Source of the DNA: Oncomelania hupensis
Lineage: Eukaryota; Mollusca; Gastropoda; Littorinimorpha; Pomatiopsidae
DNA length: 64,000 nt
Direction: 5' to 3'
Assembly: GCA_036898135.1 (NCBI GenBank)
Contig: JBAHVR010000264.1
Coordinates: forward strand, 1 to 64,000
Shown piece by piece: positions 36,839 to 48,422 of the stretch. Position numbers and translations under genes: made by a program. The notes beneath the pieces were generated by a model. It saw nothing but the letters and a program-made list of their open reading frames with translations, was not told where the DNA came from and searched no databases. The first letter of the stretch is position 1. The number at the start of each line of letters is the position of its first letter.

Positions 36839-37390
36839 TAGGTCCAGCGGACTCTTCCGAGCCAAATCAGGACTGGACAACCCCTGATCCGCATAAAAGA
36901 TCTGCTGAAACAACCCTAGTGGTAAAACCGAAAGCTATCCACCAGCCAGTCACTTTACAATAAAGACATCCCACGCAGGGGACGGCTGAGGCTTCACCCC
37001 AACTTATCGAACCCCCGTTTACAAAAACAAAATGGAATACAAACATCATTATAAATTATCAACAAAACACATACATATAAAATGCCTACATTGCTAAATA
37101 ATAACATCATAGGAAGCCCTGGTGACCACCTGGCAGAAAGCGTCCAATATTCCCAAGCTGATCCAACAGACCTCATACACAAATAAGGAGTCTTGTCCCG
37201 GAAGAGTTTTCAAGAAAAAAGGTAGGAGACTGGTCTAGCGAAGAAGACGATAGTATAGCAGATTGATAGAACAGAGCAGGAATGAGAAAGAGCAAATAAG
37301 AAAGACAGCGACAGTGGGAATTTAAAGCACTAAATTTCCAGAAAGTGGGGATACTATTTATACTGAAACCCCCGGCCACCCAACGGGGGT
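36839..37390 (+). repeat. Dispersed repeat R1 copy B
   Basis: Best uninterrupted copy of R1, about 550 bp. Shares CAGTCACTTTACAATAAAG, CAAAATGGAATACAAACATC, GTTTTCAAGAAAAAAGGTAG and AGTGGGGATACTATTTATAC with the other copies. The 3' end contains GGGTGGCCGGGGG-like inverted GC runs. No ORF. Confidence 0.75.
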
Positions 37391-40300
37391 GTATTGTCAA
37401 CAATATCATGTGAATTGTCAAAATAAAAACCAAGTCCGTGAGTCCACAAAATCTTAAATAAATCTTGTCAGCATCGTTCGTTTATTTTATGCTGTATACA
37501 GATAATCACATGTTTGAAGTTACATAATACAGAGCACAATAGGACTTTTCTTTTTTTTTTCTTTTTTTTTTTTAAAGCAAACCAACACTAAACGCGAAGT
37601 AAAATAAAAAAAATCAAAAAAATCTGCATGCCATAATTATAGAACAAGCATGAAAAAAGGGGCATCATTACTGTAATAACGGCAGATGAATAATTAAGTA
37701 CTCAAAACGTGAGTTATCAGTATTAGCCCCTTTCGTGGAGAAAAAAATATAAAATGATGCAAAAGCAGAAATTTTTCTTGTCACGCAGTACTTTCCGTAT
37801 TGGAAGTAATATAATCTGGGAATTACAGTGCAGCACTGGAAGTGTTGGAGGCATGCAACGGACATGAAAAACTGGCTGACATAACATTTTACAAGTGGCA
37901 AACTTTTAAAGTTAAACCGATACTTCTATCGCTGATTTAGTTCACTACAGTCGATTTAGGGGAATTATGCAAAAATGCTGGTTACAAATTAAAACTTTTG
38001 TCTTTTTTATGTACGACTGTAAAATGCGACTTCAAGTTTTATTCTTTGTTAATGACAATATTCAAACCATTGCCCAAATAAGTTTAGCTGGGAGGGAAAA
38101 CATGTTTTCTCTGTTTACATGGAGAAAACCCTTTTAACAAAAAGAGTATAAGAATCTGCACAGGTCTACTACACCTGAAATAATGAAGTGTAGTCTGGTG
38201 GGTTCTCTTAACACGCAGGTGAACCACAAATTCCAGTAGCAAAAGGCTCGTGATACCTTTAAGTTTAAACTTGTTCAACAATACTTCCTGATTGTCATTG
38301 CATTATACCATGTGCTAGTAATGTGCTTGTTTCAAATCTTTCAAACAAAACTCGTTTTAAATCTTTAGAACAAGTGCACTATAAAGGGCTGAAAACGAAA
38401 GCACTAATTAACATTCCATTTATCCTTCTAGTCTATACAGTAATTAGCCTTGAACACTCTTCAAGAGAATGTTAGCTTTTGGGTTACTGAGATATCAAAA
38501 CATGCATTGACTAGCCTCACCACACTCTCAGGCCAGGCTTACTAAAATCTCATTTGAGGCCCTCCCTAAGTTATAAAACTTTGCGTTGACTGACCTTGCC
38601 ACTCTCTCTTATCTTGCAAGGCTTGCTAAAATCTCAGTTGAGGTCCTGCCTGGGTTACTTAACAATCCCTGTAATGACAAGGCTCACTTTGTTTCCCACT
38701 GTGGCCACACTCTGTTTAGAGTACATTTCATCGAACACAGAATACCTATTATTACCAAATTTTAACTATACTTGTCATGTAACGTTCTCATAGCAAACTC
38801 ACTGAGCCATGTCCACATGGAATTTTACTCTAGGAGACTACATCATCATCACCACCCATACCCAACATCTATCACAACAAACATCATTTCATTATTATTA
38901 TTATTGATATTCACTGACCCAGACTAAGAACAACAATAATATATTATAAACCAAACGGATACAACAGTGAGAACAGACTTGAATCACATGAAGCTAAAAT
39001 GCAAATCCAGCCGACCCATCGATCAACATCAAGAGTCTCCTAACGGCGCAGTGGTCAAATGTAGCGTAAAACAAAAAAAACGTAAAATACACACGGTACA
39101 ATTTAACACTGTACCATCCTAATTTAAGAAAAAACATCAACAATAAAAACCACCACAAATTCGCCTTGGCTATAAAGATCCTGGTTACATGTACAGAGTG
39201 ATAGTATTCCACTGCCCTACCGGCCTACAAAATCCCTTTACCCCTGTACCACACGATCATCTACTTATACAAAATACAATACAACTTTACCATCTGATTT
39301 TTTGGTTTGTAAGTGTCTTTAATTTATCACGAAAAGTTAACTAAACAGTCAGGAAGCTGCAAAATAAAAAATAATTTAAAAAAACGCCTACACATACACA
39401 CACACAAATCCAACACCAAAGAGAAAAGTGCAACAAGTGATTAAAATGAATCATATTAAGCCACATCAACAAAAGCCAAGGCCACTTGTTTGTTTTTGTT
39501 GTTGTACAAATACAGGTTATATTATTGCATCTTATGACCTGGAATGAACGAATGATTACACAGAAGACCGGCAGGAGTACAGGTTTTGTATCATCACACG
39601 ACGTAGAGTCCTACTCGCACATTAAAATACATTACAATTGACAGTTATTCATTATTATTATTCATGTGTCCTTCATTCGCCCAACCCAGAGAGGCTGAGG
39701 GACAAGAGACTTCAAGTATCACAAGACACACATTACTACTCACTAAAACAACAACAAAAATAATAATAATAGGTATGCTTAGCTTTTCATTCCCCCAACA
39801 ACCTGATACTGGTATCACAAAAATGACATTAGCTGCAACAAAAAGAAACTATTCATGCTTCACTCTTCCTTCTGCCCCCTCCTGCTCACCCTTTCACCCA
39901 CTCCTAAACAAACTGACAAGTTTATGGAACATATAGAAAAATAGACTTGTAGCTGACAACTTTCACAAATGATTTTTTGGTAGTAGACTGGTAGATTACA
40001 ACTTGTATATATATTGCTTTGGGTTAAAATTTAAGCACCATCAAAGCGAGGAGCAATGCTATTGTGGCACCGTGTTTGTATGTGAATGTAGCGTTCATCT
40101 AGAACTTTGTGAACAGCAAAGCGCTTGTCACCATTGTGTTCCACCCTTTATATTGCCATGCCATGTCTGACTGCTGATACATAGATTTCCACCCTAAATG
40201 TGATGGTTACTGACCAAAAAAAAATATACGCTGTATAATAGATTTTTCTTTTTTTCCCTATTTCATAACTTGTCTACACCCCAACCCAACCCACCCCCAA

Positions 40301-40429
40301 CTTCCTAATATAATGATATATTTGGTTCAATTACCTTCTGTCATTATCACATTCTGATGTTGGTAATTGTTCATTTAATATCAAGTTTTGTAAACTTATC
40401 AATCTCATGTGATAGTCATTGTTTATAGG
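37391..40429. other. AT-rich stretch without a supported gene
   Basis: No coding frame has recognisable content. An imperfect about 85-bp tandem duplication lies near 38510-38660 (CTTGCTAAAATCTCAGTTGAGG and a diverged partner). This stretch lies downstream of the minus-strand SAM gene, and a minus-strand AATAAA occurs near 37483, so part of it could be a long 3' UTR; there is no proof. Confidence 0.4.
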
Positions 40430-40880
40430 CTCCAGCTGACTGCAAAGAGCCGAATCAGGACCACAACTTGGTTGAAAAAGGACTCGCCCTAATCTGTATA
40501 ACAGATCTGCTGAAACAACCGTAATGGTACACTGAAGGCACTCCACCAGCTGGTCACTTTACAATAAAGGCATTACATGCAGAGAACGCTGAGGCTGTAC
40601 TCTTAACGTTTCAAACCCCCGTTGACAAAAACAAAATAGAATACAAACATCAATATAAGATATTAACAAAACTACCTACATTATGAGGAGCTTTGGGAGA
40701 GTTTTCAAGAAAAAAATGGTAGCTGACTGGTCTAGCGAAGAAGATAATAGATTGATATAACAGATTAGGAACGAGAAAGAAAAAATGAGAATGATAGAAA
40801 CAGTGGTAATTTAAAGCACTAAATTTCCACAAAGTGGGGATACTATTTAAACAAAAATACCTTGCACCCCCAGGGCCAAA
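40430..40880 (+). repeat. Dispersed repeat R1 copy C
   Basis: About 450 bp matching R1 from TGACTGCAAAGAGCCGAATC to CACAAAGTGGGGATACTATT, with an internal deletion relative to copy B. Confidence 0.75.
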
Positions 40881-42554
40881 GGGGTATCTCATATAATATT
40901 TATTTCCGTAGCATTGCAACATGGTGTTATGCTAAAATGTTGAATTTCTCTTGTGAAATAATACACTATTCATAGTCATTTTATTAGACCTTTCCATTTT
41001 TTTAAAGGTGTAACTTGAATTCAAAATCCAATTCCCTGATGAGAAAACATTAATCACAAACATGATCTGAAAAAAATCATCGCAAACAATGAAACCTACA
41101 GAGTACAATCATAATAAATAACCAATGTAAGTGAGTATTTACAATTCTAGTTCATATACAGTACAATATTACACAATTTACAGACGTTTGTCACAACCAG
41201 CTGCTAAAATGAGTCTGACAAAATTAAAACCGCTTTGTTTCAAAGAAAATGAAAAACACAGTTTAATTGTAAGAATACATGCACAGATACAGTTAAACAC
41301 CATATAATAATAACAATAATAATAATAACAATAATACTAATCATTATTATTATTATTATATATTATTAATATTATAATAAAATTGAATTCATTTAAAAGC
41401 ACGCTTCATTCCTAAATTAGATTTTTATAAAATTCATATTTATACCAACAGAATGTCAGATCCACTCATTATTTTCACAAATGCACCTCAAAATAATAAA
41501 CAGTTTATAACTTTATTTAATTTAAACAGTACAAGCATTCAACATTTTCACTCTCATGTTGCTCACTCTCTCAATCTCCAACTCTTCCACGTCTCAATCA
41601 GGATTCCTCTTCTCTCACCATTCAAAATAATAAACTTTTTAATAACTTTAAAACATGTATAAATCGTGCGAAACCATTACTTTGATATTAATCGTGTTCA
41701 CACTAACAAGATATACTATTAATACACATGTTAACTACTGTCATTTCCGACCTAGCCCACAGCGGCATAAGGATCACCCCTCCCCTCCCACCTAATAGTT
41801 CACAACTCTGTGCCAAACTGCTGAATTTCTCTTCAAATGTCATTGCTTGTGTTTATTGACAAAATTCCAGAAAAGCTGGAGTTTCTCGTGAACCCCAAAT
41901 CAGCTAGTATTTTTGACACAGCGTAGTTTTTTTCATAAAAGGATGGCATCATTTCATTAATCAGGAACCCCAAGTCACGTTGCCTGAAAAATCAGTAATT
42001 TCTCTCAGTTTTGCTATCTCATACAAATACCCTAAACGTAAAAGGAAGAGTATACAACTGAACCTATTTTCAGTTTGTGTGTTTTATGATTGATTGAATG
42101 TTTTACGGTACCGCATCACCAACCCAAAATTCTACCTCTTTTGAATTTATTGGGTAACAAATAAAGTGTTTAAAGGTCTTTCACCACATCCCCCCACCCT
42201 CCATGCCAACTCCATCCCCTTGACACCCCACCTGCTCCCTACAATTCTGCACACAGATATGCGCTGCCAACCTATAATGCACATGCACCAGAGTTCAATT
42301 AAAAAAAACAGTTGTCCCTTGTAGACTGGAAATTACGGTATGCATCATATATTGAACATTAACATATTGCACTAAGCTGTTTGTTATTCTCATAACCACA
42401 CCAAGCTGTTCATGTATTCCAGTTTTCTGTTTTCAACATGTCATAAAAATATGCTAAAACTTGAAAAAGAGTAGTATACAAATGACCATATTTTATATAT
42501 TTATTTATATAAAATTTGCCACCCAGAAATAATACTGCCATTTATAAGTATAAC

Positions 42555-42634
<80 letters not shown>

Positions 42635-43386
42635 TGCAGTATTATTTTATTACATCAGATTAGTCCATCAATGTTTTATTAGAAGAGAAAAAGATAAATT
42701 TTAGACATTTGAAAATTTGAATGTGGTTAGTTCTGAAATTTTTAGATTGAATGCATCCAATACTATTATTAAAGGCAGGGAAGAAACTGTAGTACCTGGA
42801 GAACATCCTTAGTGTCTGAATAGTTTTATATCTAAGTCACACAAGTTTGTCCCCTGCGAGTCGGGATTAGAACCCGTGACAGTATAGGAAACTTAACCCA
42901 CTACGCGCGCTAGCAGGCCATCCTTAAGTTTCTGAGCAGCGGTAAGATCATACTGTTTTATGAAGGACACCCTTGCCTTGACTAGTTGAACCAGACTAGG
43001 CTTTTGTTATCTTGTGTTAATTAACTAATGTGAGGCCCTGCATGGCCCACATAATTATCATACTTATGAGGCCCTGCATGGGTCACATAATTATGCTATC
43101 TAAGAAAGAATCGAGCAAGGGTTGCAAACTTTCCTGCATTCTCTCAGCTGCGTTTTTTGTTGTTTTGGTTGTTTATCTTCTCATGATTATGTCATAGAAC
43201 TTGCAAGAAAAAACAAAATAAATAGAGATCTTTTTAGATGTTTTACAAGTTCAAACAGCACAATACTACAACTACAAATATTACTGAACTCACCTCTCAA
43301 GGCAAAAATGTACTGATGTTCCTTCTGCGTTAAACTTGAAAAATGAATCCACTGCTTGGAGTTTACACTGATAACAAGTTGTGCGC
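40881..43386. other. Gene-free stretch with (TAA)n array
   Basis: Contains (TAA)n at 42553-42634 and a 37-bp direct duplication of GAGGCCCTGCATGG near 43031-43094. No coding signal. Confidence 0.6.
42851..42925 (-). other. tRNA-like sequence, probably a SINE head
   Basis: The minus strand has TAGCGCGCGTAGTGGGTTAA (A-box-like) and, about 30 nt on, GGGTTCTAATCCCGACT (B box GGTTCTAATCC). The stems pair imperfectly. It is either a decayed tRNA pseudogene or the head of a tRNA-derived SINE. Confidence 0.45.
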
Positions 43387-43396
43387 AGTGTTATGA

Positions 43397-43829
43397 TCCT
43401 ATCCTATCCTATTCTATCCCGTAATTCAAAAGTTGTTGGGGCAACAAAGATGATTGTTTAACCAGCGTACTCAATCTTTCTCTGTCCTCAGCAACCCTAA
43501 TGGCTTCGCTCAGTGTCAAGCCAGTCCATTCTTGAATGTTATCCTCCCACCTCTTTTTCTGTCTCCCTCTTCTTCTGCCTGCTTGCGCTATGCCTTGCAG
43601 GATGGTCTTTGGAAGTCCTGGTGACGTGGTCATACCATCGGAGTTTCTGTTTCTTCACCACTGTGAGCAGGTCATCGTTTTGTCCAATGGCTTGTGTTAT
43701 GGTCTGTCGGACTTCATCGTTGGTGATGTGCTGTGTACAGGAAATGCCCAGAAGTCTTCAGTAGCACGTCATCTCCATGCTTAGTATTCTTCGTTGTAGG
43801 TCTGCTGTGAGGGTCCATGTTTCGCAAGC
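43397..43829 (-). mobile_element. RTE-like LINE copy 4 (minus), 5'-truncated
   Basis: The last about 430 bp of the family, ending with the TATCC tail, flanked by a 10-bp duplication AGTGTTATGA (43387-43396 and 43830-43839). The frame for the RWEDNIQEWTGL C-terminus is still largely readable on the minus strand. Confidence 0.92.
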
Positions 43830-43839
43830 AGTGTTATGA

Positions 43840-45773
43840 ACGAATCTTCAATCCATAATTTATGCCTATGATTAGCATCAGATGGTTGTACCACTACAGT
43901 ATCACTATCAGCTAGTCAATATTTTGGACACAGAATACGAGCTGGTTTTGATTTTCATGTAGTGCGGCTGATGCCCAGCCTTGCCCTATGTCAGAAATTG
44001 CTTCTTGTTCCTTGTGTCCTCCTTCGTGCATCTGCTTTTCCTGATCCAATTTTCAGCTGTCAGCTTTGTAACAATGTTGACAAGATGTTCCCCCCAAAGT
44101 CTCGTTTTGTTCGGCTGTCAGTGTTTCATTGGATGGCGAATGTGTTCTCCACAGGCTTTCCTTCTAACCATTTAACCAAGTTTCAGTCAGACACTGGTCT
44201 CCGTGGATACATAAGACGCTGATCAAAGATCCCCACATAGGTGGGAGGCACTGCCCTGCAACTGCAGCGCTTTCCCCGAGGAGGCGAGCCATTTGATTTT
44301 GCATGCACTGGTGCCCAATATTATTCCAAATCTAAATTCAAATGCAAAATCAGCCTCCACCCTACCACCCCAGCTTTGAATGAATGAACACGGAAGTGTA
44401 ACTTCTAAACCCATCATTAGCAATTTGGTAGACGGGGATAACCATCCCAGGGAAAAGGGGACCTAAATCCAACATTGAACCACCAGAGCAATCATACTGC
44501 TAAGATGGAAAATGAAAAATTGCAACTTCCATCTTGCATGCCCACCATGGCTGTGCCAGCTTTGCTTGCCAGTAATCTGTACAGATGAAATATCCTGTAT
44601 AATCAGTGCAGATTCCTATTCACAAATTGATAGTCCGCATGTGTCAATGTAGTAAACCGTTGTACTTTGTAGCCTTGCTCTCAGAAGTACTTCACTGTTG
44701 TCTTGTTTACAAAGGTGTGACACCCAGCAGCAGTCAAGACCTCATGAAACGTTAACCTGGTCATTTTGATCACGTTTTTCTGGATCCGTTAATGAAGGGG
44801 AAAGTGTGGGAAACACGCACTATTCAACCACTGTCATTGGAAAGCTCATGCACAATGCACCACTGTGAGTATGTCATCATCTAGCAAAACATCAGCGAAT
44901 GCTGGGCAAAAGAAACGAAGCTCTTCTTTCACAACAATGTGGACACCACTCTTTTACGCAAGTTCTGAAATGGCGAAGGTAAATTTGGATGTCAGATCAT
45001 GAGGATACAAACAAACGGCATTAAATATTCCGTAAAATGTGCTTGTGTCCCTTTAATACTGAAGACAGATTTGAAGAGATGGACAAAATGCCTTCAGTTA
45101 GTGGTTCAAGTGCCTTCAGTGGTCGTTTTGTCGGACACCAAGACTTTTGGGTGGAATGGTGACTCATGTGAAGAAATCAGGTGTCTTTGTTCAGGCTCGG
45201 TGAACCATGGCGTTGCAACAGTGCACAACCTTGCGGTGAGTTTGAATATGGGGTGAGAAGGGGTGGATCCCGACTTCATCAAAACTAATTTGTGCATGCT
45301 GAATCTCGGTACCGGCACCTTGAGCAGACAGCAAGCTAAATGAGAACAGCAGCTCCTTGGGTAAGCTTGCATGCTATATTCATATATAGGAACAATCCTC
45401 TCACAGGCTCACTCACGCCTCACTGCAATCGTTACACCAAAAGCTGCAGTTTTCAGCAACAATCCCCTTTTCAACAGGTTCACTCCCCACTGCTCTTTGT
45501 AACGGGTTCACTCCCTAATGCCATGATAGCCCCAAAGGTGAAAGTTTTCAACAATCATCCTTTGTGTTATATCAAGAGGCCCACAATTCATGCAACCATT
45601 ATACGCAATGAAGTTTTCAACAGTCGATGGTGAATCATTGCCACCTCTTTGCACTCCAGTGGCCACACCAAACTCACACAAAGAGTTTGTTGTTTGTTAA
45701 AGAGGAGAATTCAAGGCAAACAAGGCTGTGGTTGTGGGAAAATAAGTGTAGCCCATGATTTTCGAGGAACAAG
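43840..45773. other. Gene-free stretch with repeat R4
   Basis: 44385-44525 is an uninterrupted copy of repeat R4 (AATAACCATCCCA...GAGCAATCATACTGCTAA), the counterpart of the copy split by the solo LTR at 25375-26004. No supportable gene. It could include the 3' UTR of the SAM gene. Confidence 0.5.
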
Positions 45774-45883
45774 TCAACTGGCTGGATTGGGGGTAGCAGT
45801 GGTGGCTGCTTTGGGTTTGTCAGACTTGTCAGCGGGAGTAGCAGCAGTGGCGGCAGCTGGCAGCTTCAGATCAAAGCCCACGC
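45774..45883 (-). CDS. SAM-domain gene, last coding exon
   Basis: Acceptor TGTTCTTCAG. Encodes GVGFDLKLPAAATAATPADK and a further Ala/Thr/Pro-rich tail, stop TGA (complement of 45774-45776). Confidence 0.85.
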
Positions 45884-48387
45884 CTGAAGAACACAAAACA
45901 TTTTGTTAAGATGTCGTAACACAACTAGAAAGTTTTGAGTACAATGGTTAGTGGAGATTCAACATTTGATTGAAAGAAAGCCAGAATTTCTCAATTGCCC
46001 ACTGGGTTGTTATACCTAAATGATGAATTTTGAAACAGCTAATATTGAGAGCTTACCAAATGGGGTGTATTTGTGTTACTGACTGCTAACTACATCGAGA
46101 GAAAAAAACACAACACAGGTCACAATGACGATGACAACCAACCTCGTCATTGGCCTCAATTGTCACACCGATGAATGATGAGGTAGATCATTAAAAGTCA
46201 ATGGGTTAATAAAAAATCACTTCATGAACACAGTCACGCCCACTGTCCAGCACACGGGCAATATGAAGACCTTTCATTGCCGATAAAACCTTACCTCTCT
46301 GATCAAGATTTTTCAAATCAGCCATTTCATGTTTCAGCCTCAACCTTAGTATGTGCTGCATCAACTCGTGCCTGGGAAAAAATAAAACAGAAACAAAATA
46401 AAACCATGTAAATCATCATCATCACCATTATCATCATCATCCTATCCTATCCCGTAACTTGAAAGTCGTTAATCATTTAACCAGTGTACTCCATCTTTCT
46501 CTGACCTCAGCAGCCCTCATGGCGTCACTCAGTGTCAAGCCAGTCCATTTTTGAATGTTGTCCTCCCACCTCTTTTTCTGTCTCCCTCTTCTTCTGCCTC
46601 CTTGCACCGTGCCTTGCAGGATGGTCTTTGCAAGGCCTGATGCTCTGGTGATGTGGTCATAACATTCCGTTTCTTCACCACTGTGAGCAAGTCATGATGT
46701 TGTTCAATAGCTTGTGGGATGGTCTATCGGGCTTCGTCGTTATCATCCAGGACCGAACGCAGACCCAAAAAAGACTTCTGGGCATTTCCTATTCCCAGCA
46801 CATCACCAACAACGAAGTCCGACAGACACACATTATTATCATCTCTCAACCACAACAACCATTATCGCCATCATCATTATCCATATCATTGTCATTAACA
46901 CACAAAAAAATCTTGCAGGTTAAAACAGGGGGCAACCTACACGTTACTGGTCAATTATTCAGGGAAAAAATAAAACACGCACAAGGGCTTGCAACACACT
47001 ATGCATGATTGGGTAGGGTGGCTACACATCCAGTAGCAGTACATAAGACACCCATCATTATTGTATAATCATCTCCATTATTTATCATACAGGTCCCAAC
47101 CCAGACCAAAGCGGAGAAGAAAAAAGTTTAAATGTCTAATTTATGTTAAGAGGTAACTATTTGCTTATATATTTGTACATTTTTGTGTGTGTCTGATATA
47201 TGCAACTTTTGAATCTAAACATCTTCTCTCAGCTTTCTAAACGATGGACTGCCTTATTTTCAGTACAGGACTTAGCTGCCCTTGCAAAGTATCATTGTGG
47301 ATGCTGCAGGTATTCACAGTTAGACATAGACGTAGATGATGATAGACCGTCCTAGTCCAGAGTAGCTTAACACTGATTGCATAACAATAGAAACAACCTT
47401 ACAGGTCAGCTAAATAGACCATCGCAGGTTTTTTTTTGCGTCACAGCCTTTGCCCAAACATGTAGTGGGCCAGAATTAATTCCCAAGCTTGCTTTTTTAT
47501 ATGCTTAATAAAGTTCTTTTACCTCAATGATAGGGATTACTAACCTCATCTATAATCGTATCTAGTGTAAAGTTTGAAAAAGAAAGTCCCTTAGAAAAGA
47601 CTGAATTTATGATAAAGTTCCTTTTGTTTTGTTGATCATAATCTATATATATATCAATTGCTTAGCCGGAAGTCCTTCTTCGCCTCTACTGTAAAGTTTG
47701 TCCGGTATAGACGCTGATCTGGGCAGGTGCTGGGCGCTGCGGATCAGCCTGCTGTGCGCTCAAAACCCGCGAAATCGTTATAGCCGACATTTCCTTACCG
47801 AACGTTTAACCGTTTCTGAGATAAATAAATAAACAAAATGTCCACAAATTGCAATAGCCTTATTCCGCGCGAGGTTTCGATTCAACCTGTGTCAAGAACG
47901 TGCCGTTCCGTAATATCGCAAATTTTGTTTTATTTCCATTCAAAACACTTTTGCACTCATGTCACCAATCTTACAAAATTTGATGTTTAACTAATTAAGT
48001 TTGATTAATTAAAAATCGAATCGAGGTTTCAGCATGTTTTCCCATATAGATCAAAAAATTGATGGACTTTATACGAAGCCTTGGTAGCCCACTTAGTAAG
48101 ACATTCGCTTACCGTGAAGGCGACCCAAGTTCAAACCTCCCGCGGGCCATATTTTTTTTATGTTATTTTTTTTTTTACACTACAATATAAATATTTGTCT
48201 TTTTAATTTAGGCTTTTTACTTTTAACTTATTAATTATTATTATTATTATTATTATTATTATTTATAAACTAATAATAATAATAATAATAATTATTATTA
48301 TTATTATAATTATAATATCTTATATCAAATTTTATTTTAAGACCTTGGTGTTTTTTATGATTTCTATTTGTATTATTCTATATTCAA

Positions 48388-48422
<35 letters not shown>

